Assembly (NCBI RefSeq): GCF_016734805.1
Contig: NZ_JAERQG010000001.1
Span: forward strand, 310,001-374,000
Direction: 5' to 3'
DNA: 64,000 nucleotides
Origin: Marivirga atlantica
Lineage (GTDB): Bacteria; Bacteroidota; Bacteroidia; Cytophagales; Cyclobacteriaceae
Below are positions 43,753-53,628 of the stretch, piece by piece. The position numbers and the translations under genes are program-made. Each line of letters opens with the position of its first letter. The stretch's first letter is position 1. Below the pieces are notes generated by a model that ran no database searches, was not told the DNA's origin, and saw only the letters and a program-made list of their open reading frames with translations.

Positions 43753-44118
43753 TTAGGGTGCATTAGGGGTTGTAATCCTACTAAAGAGTGTTTCCAGAAA
43801 GGTGTCGAAAACCCAGGTTGTGCTTTCAACAGTTTCTGAAGCTGTATCTTCTAAAAGTGGTAATTCGAGTAATAAGTCAAATGAATGAAAAAGATTAAAT
43901 TGCATTACAGGAACCAGTACCTCATATGCCATAATTTGATATGAAGAAGTATCTTCAGGCTGTTTCTCTGATTGAGCAGTAGTTGTAGAATCAGCCTTTT
44001 CTGTTTCCTGTAAATAGTCAACAATAGGTTGCTGGATAAACAGCAATACTGCTGCTATCAGGCCTAAAACCACAAGCGCAATTTTCTTGATTTTCCCTAT
44101 TTTGTTTGACTTTTTCAT
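43753..44118 (-). CDS. small single-pass membrane hypothetical protein
   Basis: The 121-residue protein has a basic N terminus (MKKSNKIGKIKKI), one membrane anchor (about 12-30) and an acidic Thr/Ser-rich periplasmic part with a Phe/Leu-rich end (FNLFHSFDLLLELP). Transcribed leftward after the histidine kinase gene with a 93-bp gap; possibly part of the same unit. Function unknown. Confidence 0.6.
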   Translation of the reverse strand: MKKSNKIGKIKKIALVVLGLIAAVLLFIQQPIVDYLQETEKADSTTTAQSEKQPEDTSSYQIMAYEVLVPVMQFNLFHSFDLLLELPLLEDTASETVESTTWVFDTFLETLFSRITTPNAP

Positions 44119-44211
44119 TCTTTGGACTGCAAATGTAGCATAATTAGTATATAGTACAAAGAATGATTTATGCAGTAGCTGTTTACTTATTCAAGCTTAG
44201 CTGCCAAATTC

Positions 44212-45438
44212 CTATTTTTTAAGGATGATTCGGAAAGTAGTACCTTTATCAATGGCCGACTCTTTCACAAAGATCTTCCCATTATGATAGTGTTCAATAA
44301 TTCGTTTTGCCAGGGTAAGTCCAAGCCCCCAACCTCTTTTTTTGGTAGTAAAGCCCGGCCTAAAAACTTCCTTTAGTTTTCCAGAGGCTATGCCCTTGCC
44401 TGTATCTGTTACATCAATTAAAGCATCACCATATTTGCCTTCTTTTAGCATAATGGTCAACTTTCCTTCACCGCTCATAGCATCAATTGCATTTTTTGAG
44501 AGGTTTTCAATTACCCAGTCGAATAGTGGCTTGTTGATGTCTGCCGTAAGCAAATCATCCTTACAGTTGAAGTGAATTTCTATTTTTTTAGATACTCTTT
44601 TCTCCAGATATGAGAGCGTTTCTCTAATCAGTTTTGAGATGTTTTGGTCTGTAAGAACTGGAACTGAGCCAATGCTGGAAAAACGAGAGGTAATCATTTC
44701 AAGCTTGTCAACATCTTTTTCAAGCTCATGTACCACTTCTTTATCCTTTATATCATCATCACTTTTCATGATCTCAAGCCAGGCCATTAAAGAAGAAAGA
44801 GGAGTCCCTAATTGATGAGCAGTTTCCTTTGCGAGACCTGCCCAAACCTGGTTCTGCTCTGCTCTTCTGGAATAGCTAAAGGCAACATATCCGAAAAATA
44901 CGAAAGCAGCAATAACAGAAAGCTGTACATAAGGATAGTATCTGAGTCTATAGATGAGGTCTGAATTTCTATAGTAGATGTAATAAATGTCTTCTACCTT
45001 ATCAGAGATTTCAGAAGAGATTACAATAGGCTCATACTCCTGCTCCATAATTTTCAACTCTTTATTGAGCACCTGTTGTATTTCCTGTTGATCAAGCTTA
45101 CTACTATCTAGCTTAACGTTCCTGTACATAGTAGGAACCCCTTCATAGTTGACTACTATCATAGGAATTGAATTATTAGGCGTTACAATTTCCTGATAGA
45201 TAAAAGCCAGATTGTCACTCTCAGAATTTACCGTATACTCCAGAGTCTTTGCATATAAGGAAATGTAAAACTCCTCCCTTTCCTTCAGCTCTTCAACTAC
45301 ACTATTTGTGTATAAAACTGATGAGAAACCAATAATAATGGAAGAAGCCAGCGCTACCCATTTAAGTGCTGCTCTATTTTTATACATGCCAGAAGTGGCA
45401 TTACCCATAAAGGGAGAGTCACTCACAGAACTTACCAT
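44212..45438 (-). CDS. orphan sensor histidine kinase
   Basis: The 408-residue protein has two transmembrane segments (about 29-48 and 170-190) flanking a small periplasmic sensor, then the H-box AKETAHQLGTPLSSLMAWLE (phospho-His about 208), N-box LSKNAIDAM, G1 DVTDTGKGI, and GWGLGLTLAKRIIEHYH. All kinase motifs look intact. No response regulator is adjacent. The HQLGTPLSSL H-box is characteristic of a Bacteroidota kinase group often encoded without a partner. Confidence 0.93.
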   Translation of the reverse strand: MVSSVSDSPFMGNATSGMYKNRAALKWVALASSIIIGFSSVLYTNSVVEELKEREEFYISLYAKTLEYTVNSESDNLAFIYQEIVTPNNSIPMIVVNYEGVPTMYRNVKLDSSKLDQQEIQQVLNKELKIMEQEYEPIVISSEISDKVEDIYYIYYRNSDLIYRLRYYPYVQLSVIAAFVFFGYVAFSYSRRAEQNQVWAGLAKETAHQLGTPLSSLMAWLEIMKSDDDIKDKEVVHELEKDVDKLEMITSRFSSIGSVPVLTDQNISKLIRETLSYLEKRVSKKIEIHFNCKDDLLTADINKPLFDWVIENLSKNAIDAMSGEGKLTIMLKEGKYGDALIDVTDTGKGIASGKLKEVFRPGFTTKKRGWGLGLTLAKRIIEHYHNGKIFVKESAIDKGTTFRIILKK

Positions 45439-45635
45439 ACAACCCTATTCCTGATGATTTTAATCAACTGCATAACGCTAAGATATACAATTATTTTACT
45501 GCTTAATTGATGAATAATGTCAAGTTTTTTGAAACTACAAAGCCTTGAACAAAATCAAATCATTAAACCCGTCATTTAGATCAGCCCCTACCGTACTCAT
45601 TTTTAAAGAGTTACCTATTCAATTCATCTTACCAG

Positions 45636-45669
45636 TTTGATGGATATTCGCATATGTTTTGTATATTTG
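45636..45669 (+). promoter_or_regulatory. promoter of the small exported protein gene
   Basis: A -33-like TTTG (45636-45639) and a -7 TATATTTG (45662-45669) are 22 bp apart, close to the Bacteroidota sigma-A pattern TTTG-N19-23-TAnnTTTG; the ATG follows 22 bp later at 45692. Confidence 0.5.
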
Positions 45670-45691
45670 AAAACATTGAACTCCCCATGAT

Positions 45692-46006
45692 ATGAAAAAG
45701 CTTGTAAACACACCTCTTAAGAAATCATTTGTACTAACGACAGCAATAATGTTCTTAGGTTTAGGTACGGCTTTTGCCAAATCTGAGACAGAAGATAAAA
45801 AACCTAAAAACACCTCTGCTAAGGCGATAGTTGAAAATGCATTGTTGCAGGTTTCAACTGATTCATTAAAAAGCACCCAGAAAGTTGAGTCTGTTGCCGA
45901 TTCCGCTACGGTAAAAAGTAAACATAGCGCACCTGCTTCATACAATATCCTATTTCAGGTAATTTATAGAAATAGCTTTTCTGAAATTTTTGAGGAGAAT
46001 AAGTAA
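45692..46006 (+). CDS. small exported hypothetical protein
   Basis: The 104-residue protein has a Sec signal peptide (about 12-30, SFVLTTAIMFLGLGTAFA with AFA cleavage) and a Lys/Ser/Thr-rich mature part of about 75 residues ending FSEIFEENK. A long antisense frame (45619-45945) on the other strand lacks a plausible start and is less convincing. A well-placed promoter supports this strand. Function unknown. Confidence 0.65.
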   Translation: MKKLVNTPLKKSFVLTTAIMFLGLGTAFAKSETEDKKPKNTSAKAIVENALLQVSTDSLKSTQKVESVADSATVKSKHSAPASYNILFQVIYRNSFSEIFEENK

Positions 46007-46197
46007 CCTTTAATCCATAATTAGCCTATTTCCAGTACCCTCATTTTTTTGTTCCGCTAAACACTGTATTTCTTCACAGGAATCATCCGTTTATGTAATA
46101 GGCGCTCCTCAAGGCGTTTTACTCACATAATTTTATTATTATTGCCTCTGTTGTTCTTTTATTGAATAATTATCTTAAAAATTAAACACAATCTTTT

Positions 46198-48438
46198 ATG
46201 AAGAAACTACTCTTATGCTTGGTGGTATTTGTGCCATTTTTGGCCACTGCCCAAGAGGAAACTATCGAATACAAGGAGCGTTTTGAGCAGCTTGGTACTA
46301 TGTTACCGTCTCCAAATGTTTACAGAACAGCTTCTGGTGCTCCAGGTGAAAAATATTGGCAACAAAAGGCTGATTATCAAATTAAGGTGAAACTTAATGA
46401 GGCTCAAAACCAAATTACCGGTAGTGAGACAATCACTTACTATAACCAATCTCCGCACCCACTAAACTACTTATGGTTGCAACTTGATCAGAACCTGAGA
46501 AAAGACGGTTCTGACATGGAGACTACTTCAACCTATTCATTTTTTAACGACACTATTCCTGCAAAATTTATCGAGCAATATGTTGATAATGGTGGAGACG
46601 CCTACAACTTTGATGGTGGTTTCAAAATTGATTATGTGAAGGATGCTTCAGGTAACCCGATGAATTACCTGATCAATAAAACCATGATGAAAATCAGGTT
46701 GAAAGAAACTTTAAACCCTGGTGATGAGATTTCTTTCTCACTGGCATGGTCTTACAACATCAATGATAGAATGAAAGGTGGCGGAAGATCTGGTTTCGAA
46801 TATTTCGAAGAAGATGGCAACTCGCTTTATACCATCGCTCAGTTTTACCCTCGTATGGCTGTTTATAACGATGTTGAAGGATGGCAGAATAAGCAGTTCT
46901 TAGGTGCGGGAGAGTTCGCCTTAACTTTTGGTGATTTTGATGTAGAAATTTCTGTTCCTGATGATTTTATTGTTGGTGCAACAGGTATGGTGCAAAATGC
47001 CAAAGAGGTATTAACAAAAGATCAGTATAACCGATACGAGAAAGCCTTAAAATCAACTGAGCAAACTTTTATTGTTACTGAGGAAGAGGCTATCGAAAAT
47101 GAAAAGGAGAAATCCACTAAATACGAAACTTGGAAGTTCTCAGCTGAAAACGTGAGAGATTTCGGTTTTGCTGCTTCAAGAAAATTCATTTGGGATGGTA
47201 TGATGGTAGAGCTTGAATCAAGTAAGCCATTTGCTCAATCTTTCTACCCAAAAGAAGGTAATCCACTTTGGGAAGAGGAATCAACTAAAGCTGTAAAAAA
47301 CACTTTAGTTCTTTACTCTGAAAGAACTTTCGATTATCCGTATCCACAAGCTACATCAGTTCATGCGGCTTCAATCGGTATGGAGTATCCTATGATTTGC
47401 TTCAACTTTGGCAGACCAAATCCTGATGGCACTTACTCTACAAGAACTCAGTTAGGAATGACTTACGTAATCGTTCACGAAGTAGGTCATAACTTCTTCC
47501 CAATGATTGTAAACTCTGATGAGCGTCAGTGGGCTTGGATGGATGAAGGCTTGAACTCTTTCTTAGAGTCTAATGTAATGTGGGAATATTACCCTGACTT
47601 ACCTTATACTGATAACTCACCTCAGGCTATTACTGGTTATATGAAGAGTAGCAAGGACAAGCAAAGACCAATCATGACAAATCCTGAGCAGGTATTAAGA
47701 TTAGGCCCTAACGCTTATACAAAACCTGCTGCAGCGCTTAACTTGTTAAGAAATACTATTCTAGGACCTGAATTATTCGATGAGTCATTCAAGGCTTATG
47801 CGCAAAGATGGAAGTTTAAGCATCCTACACCTGCTGATTTCTTCAGAACAATGGAAGATGCGTCTGCCGTTGATTTAGATTGGTTCTGGAGAGGATGGTT
47901 CTATACAACAGATCATGTTGATGTAGCTGTTGATGAAGTGAAATATTTCAGAATTGCTACCAAGGCAGAAGATATGGAGAAGAAAACCAAAGCACCTAAA
48001 GGTGACCTTGGTGGTAAAAAAGAAGGCGAAGAAGAAAAGAAAACTGACTTCAGTGATGGGCCTGAATATTTAACAGTTCAGGAAACACCGTCTTTCTGGT
48101 ATGGCGAGTATAGAAGTAAAATGGATGATAAAGCCATTGAAGAGTATTACAAAGACAAGCATTTCTATGAAGTAACCTTTAAAAACGAAGGCGGTCTGGT
48201 GAGTCCTCTTTTAATGAAATTCAACTATACAGATGGTACCTCAGAAACTAAAATGATTCCTGCTGAGATATGGAGAAAAAATGAGGGTAAGACTCGCAAA
48301 GTATTCATTCTTGACAAGGAAGTTGAATCTCTTGTATTTGATCCGGAAAATGAATTAGCTGATACGGAAACAAGCAACAACGTATTCCCGAAAGCTGAGC
48401 CAGAAACGAAGGTTGATAAATTTAAAGAAGGAAAATAA
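46198..48438 (+). CDS. M1-family exported metallopeptidase
   Basis: The 746-residue secreted aminopeptidase-like protein has a signal peptide (MKKLLLCLVVFVPFLATAQ), the M1 substrate motif variant GMEYPM, and zinc site VIVHEVGHNFFP with the downstream Glu in WMDEGLNSF (HExxH-x18-E). The N-terminal beta domain (about 40-250) and C-terminal helical region fit the M1 family. A Lys/Glu stretch (about 590-620) is a low-complexity linker. Likely periplasmic or outer-membrane peptide digestion. A canonical GAMEN is not present, which fits the GMEYP subgroup of this phylum. Confidence 0.92.
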   Translation: MKKLLLCLVVFVPFLATAQEETIEYKERFEQLGTMLPSPNVYRTASGAPGEKYWQQKADYQIKVKLNEAQNQITGSETITYYNQSPHPLNYLWLQLDQNLRKDGSDMETTSTYSFFNDTIPAKFIEQYVDNGGDAYNFDGGFKIDYVKDASGNPMNYLINKTMMKIRLKETLNPGDEISFSLAWSYNINDRMKGGGRSGFEYFEEDGNSLYTIAQFYPRMAVYNDVEGWQNKQFLGAGEFALTFGDFDVEISVPDDFIVGATGMVQNAKEVLTKDQYNRYEKALKSTEQTFIVTEEEAIENEKEKSTKYETWKFSAENVRDFGFAASRKFIWDGMMVELESSKPFAQSFYPKEGNPLWEEESTKAVKNTLVLYSERTFDYPYPQATSVHAASIGMEYPMICFNFGRPNPDGTYSTRTQLGMTYVIVHEVGHNFFPMIVNSDERQWAWMDEGLNSFLESNVMWEYYPDLPYTDNSPQAITGYMKSSKDKQRPIMTNPEQVLRLGPNAYTKPAAALNLLRNTILGPELFDESFKAYAQRWKFKHPTPADFFRTMEDASAVDLDWFWRGWFYTTDHVDVAVDEVKYFRIATKAEDMEKKTKAPKGDLGGKKEGEEEKKTDFSDGPEYLTVQETPSFWYGEYRSKMDDKAIEEYYKDKHFYEVTFKNEGGLVSPLLMKFNYTDGTSETKMIPAEIWRKNEGKTRKVFILDKEVESLVFDPENELADTETSNNVFPKAEPETKVDKFKEGK

Positions 48439-48458
48439 TCCTTAAGTTTAATAGATTT

Positions 48459-48488
48459 TAAAAGGGACTCAATTGAGTCCCTTTTTTT
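48459..48488 (+). terminator. terminator of the M1 peptidase gene
   Basis: AAAGGGACTC-AATT-GAGTCCCTTT followed by a T run. Confidence 0.92.
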
Positions 48489-48558
48489 GTGCAATTGATA
48501 TTAGGAAAATCATAATAAGTGCTATCTTCCTTCATAAGAAACTAAACCCTGCTGTCTT

Positions 48559-50007
48559 ATGATGAAGTTTTCAAAAAGCATAATTATTCTATTTGCTGTA
48601 TCTATTTTTTCGTGTGATAATAAGTCCTCAAGCAACGAATCAGAAGAAGAAGCCTCTTCAAATGACACTTTGAGTTCAGAAGAAACTACTGCAGCTACAT
48701 CTGATGCTGAACCAATTGATTATGAAAAATTTCTCAAAGACTTTAGTGAATTTGATCAATACACGGCTGATGAACAGCCCAAAGATTTTTCAGGAAAATA
48801 TTTTATTGCTTACTCCGCTGGTAATAGCTTCTCTTTAGATTTGGTTCAAAATGGCGCTCTAGTAACTGGAAGCTATTGCGGACTCAGCCAAAGTAGGGTT
48901 GACTGTGGAATGGAAAACCAAGGTTCTCCAGATTGTCCTGTAAAAGGAAAAGTTGTTGGTGACACGCTTCATTTAAGTTTCATAAGTTGCTATTCGCAGG
49001 CAAAGGGAAAGGCAAAAGCCTATAAAAAAGGATTTGATCTGTATTGGAAAACAACCGATTTTCCAGACAACAGCTATACCGCGGCACCAAGTGGTGATAT
49101 TTTAAAGAATAGGTTAAGTACTGCTTATCTCCTTGTAGCAGGTGGCGGCAAAACAGAAAAAGCAGGTAAAGAAGCCTTACAGAAATGCAAGAATACCTTT
49201 TCCAGTGGAAAAGTAATTGGAAACAAGCCGTTTTTAATCAAGTCAGACACGGTTAATGGACTGAACCCTGGTTTTTATATAGCTGCCATCGGCATCTCTA
49301 CTACCAAAGAGTTAGCCGATTTAACTGTAAATTATGCGAATGAGCAAACAGCAGGAGTTTATGCAAAAGAAGTATTGTTAAGACCTGAAATAGCCTCTGA
49401 CCATATCATTTCTTTAAAAGCCAATACAGCTCCTTTTAGTGGTAAAACTGTTCGGCTAGATAATGGCTCTGCTGTTGTAAAAATCAAATCTCCTGCCTTT
49501 ACTAAATACAAGGGTTCCTTCAAGGTTCATAATTACCTGGCATGGATTGAAAAGACAGGTGAAATCACTTATTTAAGTGACTTGGATTTTACAACAGTAT
49601 TTGCATCAAACAAGGATACAACCAAAAGCTGTACCGTGAAAACAAAAACTTTTGAGAGCACAGATGAGTACATGAAAATGTTTAACGGTAAGAAAGAAAA
49701 ACATATAACTTGTATATTTCCTAATGGAGTCGTTAGCACTGAAGATACTTATGTCACAGGCTATTCAAAGAGTGAAAAGTATCCGAAGAATACGTTTAAT
49801 TATGATGAAGTTCTTTTCTATTATTTAAATAATGGTTATTTCTCGGAATTTTTGGAAAATGACTACTCATTAGGTAGTTATGAAGAAGATGGTATAAGCT
49901 ACGAAATGTCAGAAAATTTTATAGAAATAGCTGAAGAGCCCGGCTATTCTGAATCCCTTTCAATAAAAGGTGATACCATAGTTTATAGCACTTATAGTGG
50001 GCATTAA
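48559..50007 (+). CDS. hypothetical lipoprotein
   Basis: The 482-residue protein has a short lipoprotein signal (IILFAVSIFSC, lipobox Cys about 19) then an acidic Ser/Glu linker. The body has CGLSQSRVDCGME and SPDCPVKGKV segments suggesting a Cys-stabilised beta domain (about 85-150) and a region (about 190-300) with spaced residues resembling an SPOR-like repeat (KPFLIKSDTVNGLNPGFY, YAKEVLLRPEI). No enzyme motif is seen. Expected in the outer or inner membrane facing the periplasm. The 3' end overlaps the convergent sulfotransferase-like gene by 4 bp. Confidence 0.75.
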   Translation: MMKFSKSIIILFAVSIFSCDNKSSSNESEEEASSNDTLSSEETTAATSDAEPIDYEKFLKDFSEFDQYTADEQPKDFSGKYFIAYSAGNSFSLDLVQNGALVTGSYCGLSQSRVDCGMENQGSPDCPVKGKVVGDTLHLSFISCYSQAKGKAKAYKKGFDLYWKTTDFPDNSYTAAPSGDILKNRLSTAYLLVAGGGKTEKAGKEALQKCKNTFSSGKVIGNKPFLIKSDTVNGLNPGFYIAAIGISTTKELADLTVNYANEQTAGVYAKEVLLRPEIASDHIISLKANTAPFSGKTVRLDNGSAVVKIKSPAFTKYKGSFKVHNYLAWIEKTGEITYLSDLDFTTVFASNKDTTKSCTVKTKTFESTDEYMKMFNGKKEKHITCIFPNGVVSTEDTYVTGYSKSEKYPKNTFNYDEVLFYYLNNGYFSEFLENDYSLGSYEEDGISYEMSENFIEIAEEPGYSESLSIKGDTIVYSTYSGH

Positions 50008-50729
50008 GTCAATGCTAAATTTTCAAGCTTTTTATAATAAGGCATACACTCGTTTAATAAAGCCTCAAGGTGAGCAGGAAACTGTTCATCTTTAGCTTCA
50101 TACTTCTTAAAACCAGTTGAGGCGTGTACATTAGCATACCAATATTTGGCCCAAACACCATCTTCAGGTCTGGCGCCAGCTGGCCAACTTAGCATAGCTT
50201 TATCAAAGGCTATTCCTGCTTTTTCGCATAATTTTTTAAGTACCCCCTCAGGATTAAGCAATACATTTTTTGCATCGAGCACAGCATATGGAATCTCATG
50301 CTTGTCAAAATATTCCATCAATTCCAGATGTTCGGCATAACCTATATCTTTCATGCTTAATTCAGGAATTACTTTAGCGAAAGAAGGAATCATCTCTTTC
50401 GGATTACGGGTAAGCAAAATATTGAAGCCTTGCCTTGTAAAGGCCTTATTCAAATTCATGAGGTGATGTGTCATATTCTTAAAAAATACTACCTCCTCCT
50501 CATGTGAGCCTGTCATCATATCCACCACCTGTTGTGCATCCGTTTCCATGCTGTTGAGAATTTCATCTGCCCCAGGATGATATGCCTTCGCTGCTGTTTC
50601 TTTCAGGTAAGCACCATAAAGTGGTTCATCATAAACTTTAGTGTCCGCTCGCTGGGCAAAGCTATACATCATGGTAGTAGATATATTCCTTGGTCCTGAC
50701 CACATAAAAATTCTTTTGATTTTATCCAT
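50004..50729 (-). CDS. sulfotransferase-like protein
   Basis: The 241-residue protein begins KIKRIFMWSGPRNISTTMMY, a P-loop-like 5'-phosphosulfate-binding motif, and has LLTRNPKEMIPSFAKV (3'-phosphate region). It resembles the sulfotransferase-family proteins found next to branched-chain aminotransferases in bacteria. It overlaps the aminotransferase gene by 8 bp, so the two are coupled; the metabolic link is unclear. The protein could bind a different phosphorylated nucleotide, as key residues were not all checked. Confidence 0.78.
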   Translation of the reverse strand: MDKIKRIFMWSGPRNISTTMMYSFAQRADTKVYDEPLYGAYLKETAAKAYHPGADEILNSMETDAQQVVDMMTGSHEEEVVFFKNMTHHLMNLNKAFTRQGFNILLTRNPKEMIPSFAKVIPELSMKDIGYAEHLELMEYFDKHEIPYAVLDAKNVLLNPEGVLKKLCEKAGIAFDKAMLSWPAGARPEDGVWAKYWYANVHASTGFKKYEAKDEQFPAHLEALLNECMPYYKKLENLALT

Positions 50730-51636
50730 GAATGCTTTCTTCTATTAAGTCGTTATATAATTCACTCAACTTTTTGGTCATGGTTCCATATTTTCCATTC
50801 CCAATCTGTTTTCCATCAATCTTTATTACCGGAGTTAAGCCACCGAAAGTGCCCGTTACAAAAGCTTCATCTGCACCATAAGTATCATAAAGAGAGAAAT
50901 CCTTTTGTCTGCATTTGATTCCATGCTTCTCGCACACCTCTATTACTTTAGCGCGGGTAATACCATTCATGCAATATTGCCCGGTTGAAGTCCAAACTTC
51001 ATTGTTCTTTACAGTAAAAAAATTGGTAGCGTTGCAGGTACAAACAAAGCCGTTGATATCGAGCATCAAGGCTTCATCAGCTCCGGCTTCTATAGCTTGT
51101 ATGAGTGCTTGTACTTCATGCAGTTTACTATGGCAATTGAGTTTGGGGTCAAGGTAATCCGGTGAACCTCTACGAATTGTACTAGTAAACAGTTTTACGC
51201 CCTTTTCTTTAGTTTCGTTAGAAGCCTTTTTATGTTCAGCAATAATCACAAGATTAGGACCTGATATAGTCAGCCTGGGATCTTGAGAAGGTGTTTTCTT
51301 AATGCCTCTAGTTATCATGGCTCGTACATGCACCTCATCATGCATGTCATTCTCCTTACAGGTTTTGTAAATCAACTCAATGAGTTCAGTTTTTGTCCAC
51401 GGTAAATTTATCCCTGTTGACTTTGAAGCTTCCCATAAACGCTTCATATGGTCATCAATAAAAGCAAGCTTTCCTTTATGAAGCCTGATACCTTCCCAAA
51501 TGCCATCACCGATCAGGTAACCACTATCAAATACAGATATTTTAGCTTCCGAACGAGGAAGAAATTCTCCGTTAACATAAATCTTTACCGTTTCATTGCG
51601 AGCATCATGCTCGGCATTGTGTGTACCGTGAACCAT
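50722..51636 (-). CDS. class IV aminotransferase (branched-chain / D-amino acid type)
   Basis: The PLP enzyme has about 304 residues from the ATG at 51636; a TTG 42 bp upstream is in frame but precedes the conserved start. Class IV motifs are visible: VFDSGYLIGDGIWEGIRLHKG, a PLP Lys in DPKLNCHSKLHEVQA, EALMLDINGFVCTCNATNFF and GTFGGLTPVIKIDG. Substrates may be branched-chain or D-amino acids, or aminodeoxychorismate. It is coupled to the sulfotransferase-like gene (8-bp overlap). Confidence 0.9.
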   Translation of the reverse strand: MVHGTHNAEHDARNETVKIYVNGEFLPRSEAKISVFDSGYLIGDGIWEGIRLHKGKLAFIDDHMKRLWEASKSTGINLPWTKTELIELIYKTCKENDMHDEVHVRAMITRGIKKTPSQDPRLTISGPNLVIIAEHKKASNETKEKGVKLFTSTIRRGSPDYLDPKLNCHSKLHEVQALIQAIEAGADEALMLDINGFVCTCNATNFFTVKNNEVWTSTGQYCMNGITRAKVIEVCEKHGIKCRQKDFSLYDTYGADEAFVTGTFGGLTPVIKIDGKQIGNGKYGTMTKKLSELYNDLIEESIHG

Positions 51637-51771
51637 AAGCTTTTCTTTATTAGCTTTCAATTTAAAAAGATCAACCAAATCCTCGATGCTAAATGATTTC
51701 TTTTATTGAATACAACTTACCTTTTGCTTTAAGTTACGTTCTTAAGTATCTTGTATAGTCTTACTTATCGT

Positions 51772-52563
51772 ATGGAAATATTTCTCACATATGGAAAAAT
51801 AGTAGCCGTTTCTTTGATCCGCTATTTTATAGTGGCCGGCATTCCTTTTATTATCTTCTACAAGCTATTTTTTGAGAAATACTTAAAGTCAAAAATTCAG
51901 GAGCGAGATGCCAAATACAAAGATTTTCTGAGAGAAATAAAAAACTCCTTCTTTACCACCTTAATCATAGGCATTGTTGCCTTTGTTTTTACCAAAACAC
52001 CGCTTCGCATCTATTCTCAAATCTATCTGGAAAAGACTGATTATCCTTTGTGGTGGATTCCTGCAAGCGTAGTGCTCGCCTTAGTTATTCATGATACTTA
52101 TTTCTACTGGATGCATAGAGCAGTGCATGCACCTAAGCTTTACAAGCATATGCATAAAGTGCATCATCAATCAATAAATCCATCACCTTGGGCTTCTTAT
52201 TCTTTTCATTTCTTTGAAGCAATAGCAGAAGCGCTTATCATTCCGATTGTAATTTTTATAATTCCTCTTCACCCAATAGCATTATTTCTGTTCGCTCTTA
52301 GTTCCTTTATAATCAATGTATATGGTCATTTAGGTTTCGAAATTGCTCCATTGTGGTTCAGAAGAACATGGCTATTTGAAGTCTTCAATACTTCGGTTCA
52401 TCATAACCTGCATCATTCAAAGTTTAAAGGGAATTACGGATTATACTTTAGGGTATGGGACAGGTTGATGGGAACAGAAAATCCAAATTATGTGAAAGCC
52501 TATGACCAGATTCAAGAAAAAAGGCTTACAAAAACATATGCAACCAAAGTAAGTACTACATGA
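51772..52563 (+). CDS. sterol desaturase / fatty acid hydroxylase family protein
   Basis: The 263-residue integral membrane di-iron oxygenase starts at the ATG at 51772 (a TTG at 51751 is also in frame). The eight-histidine set is clear: HDTYFYWMHR, HKVHHQSINPS and HHNLHHSKFKGNYG, with about four transmembrane segments. Such enzymes hydroxylate or desaturate lipids using oxygen. Its stop overlaps the next start as ATGA, linking it to a run of small enzymes to 53968. Confidence 0.92.
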   Translation: MEIFLTYGKIVAVSLIRYFIVAGIPFIIFYKLFFEKYLKSKIQERDAKYKDFLREIKNSFFTTLIIGIVAFVFTKTPLRIYSQIYLEKTDYPLWWIPASVVLALVIHDTYFYWMHRAVHAPKLYKHMHKVHHQSINPSPWASYSFHFFEAIAEALIIPIVIFIIPLHPIALFLFALSSFIINVYGHLGFEIAPLWFRRTWLFEVFNTSVHHNLHHSKFKGNYGLYFRVWDRLMGTENPNYVKAYDQIQEKRLTKTYATKVSTT

Positions 52564-53201
52564 TGGTTGATCATATTTTCATCTTTTCCGACAAGGCAGG
52601 AGAAGAGGCTGATGAATTAAAAGCACTTGGATTTAAAGAAGGTAGCAGCAGAATCCATCCTGATCAAGGTACCAGGAATCGAAAATTTTACTTTCAGAAC
52701 TTTTTCTTAGAGATACTCTGGGTGCACAATGAGGAAGAGTTAAAAAATGGAAAAGCCTCAAAAATTGACCTGTTGGAACGGTCTAAATTTGCTACCAATA
52801 ACTATTCTCGCTTTGGCTTAGGCTTAGTGAATGACCCATCGAATGACACGCTTTTTCTTGACGGTAAAAAATACTTTCCAGCCTATTTCCCTGAAGCTTT
52901 ATCAATAGAATATATAAATGAAAAAGAATTACCATGGCTTTTTAGGTTACCATTTAAAGGCAAAACTTTTGATGCTGGCAATGAGCTAATAAATCATCCA
53001 AATAATATTAGCACATTAAGCAGGGCAGACTTTAGCATTAGAGAAAAGGAAATTAATCATGGCCTTGCACATCATTTAAAAAAGCTAGAATCTATTGAGT
53101 TTAAACCAGCCGATGACCCGTCATTGTTTTTAACTTTTGATGAGCATCAGCAAGAGAAGGAGTTTCACATTAATTCACTAAATTTAGTTATACGTTATTA
53201 A
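52560..53201 (+). CDS. glyoxalase-like (VOC) domain protein
   Basis: The 213-residue protein starts VDHIFIFSDKAGEEADELK, typical of the glyoxalase-like VOC fold (PF13468-type), with FYFQNFFLEILWV as the second strand set. Metal-binding residues are not certain. ATGA overlap with the fatty-acid hydroxylase gene indicates co-translation. Substrate unknown. Confidence 0.8.
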   Translation: MMVDHIFIFSDKAGEEADELKALGFKEGSSRIHPDQGTRNRKFYFQNFFLEILWVHNEEELKNGKASKIDLLERSKFATNNYSRFGLGLVNDPSNDTLFLDGKKYFPAYFPEALSIEYINEKELPWLFRLPFKGKTFDAGNELINHPNNISTLSRADFSIREKEINHGLAHHLKKLESIEFKPADDPSLFLTFDEHQQEKEFHINSLNLVIRY

Positions 53202-53211
53202 TATTTTTCAA

Positions 53212-53628
53212 ATGAAAGATCCTATTGAAGTTTCGACCACTGTTAAAGCTCCACTTAATAAAGTTTGGGAATACTGGACTTCCCCACAACATATTACTAA
53301 ATGGAATTTTGCAAGTGATGATTGGCATTGTCCGAATGCTGAAAATGATCTCCAAATTGGTGCTAAGTTTTCTTACAGAATGGAGTCAACAGATGGTGAA
53401 ATGGGCTTCAACTTTTCAGGTAAATACACAGAAATTAGTCCAAACAACTCCATTACCTATTTGATTGATGATGGGCGCAAAGTAAGCATAACATTTAATG
53501 AGGAGGGTGATAGCACAAAAATTGTCGAGCAGTTTGAAGCTGAGAATGAAAACGCAAGAGATATGCAACAGCAAGGCTGGCAAGCCATCCTAAATAATTT
53601 CAAGCGATATGCAGAACAAGAAGGCTGA
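53212..53628 (+). CDS. SRPBCC / AHSA1-like domain protein
   Basis: The 138-residue START-like protein has VSTTVKAPLNKVWEYWTSPQHITKW at the start and FNFSGKYTEISPNNSITY in the middle, as in AHSA1-type (Hsp90 ATPase activator homologue) ligand-binding proteins. It is 10 bp after the VOC gene and its 3' end overlaps the next gene by 20 bp. Confidence 0.9.
   Translation: MKDPIEVSTTVKAPLNKVWEYWTSPQHITKWNFASDDWHCPNAENDLQIGAKFSYRMESTDGEMGFNFSGKYTEISPNNSITYLIDDGRKVSITFNEEGDSTKIVEQFEAENENARDMQQQGWQAILNNFKRYAEQEG

Noticed and set aside
45619-45945. Minus-strand 108-codon frame
   Set aside because: It is antisense to the exported-protein gene at 45692, which has a signal peptide and a well-placed promoter; the minus frame lacks recognisable features.
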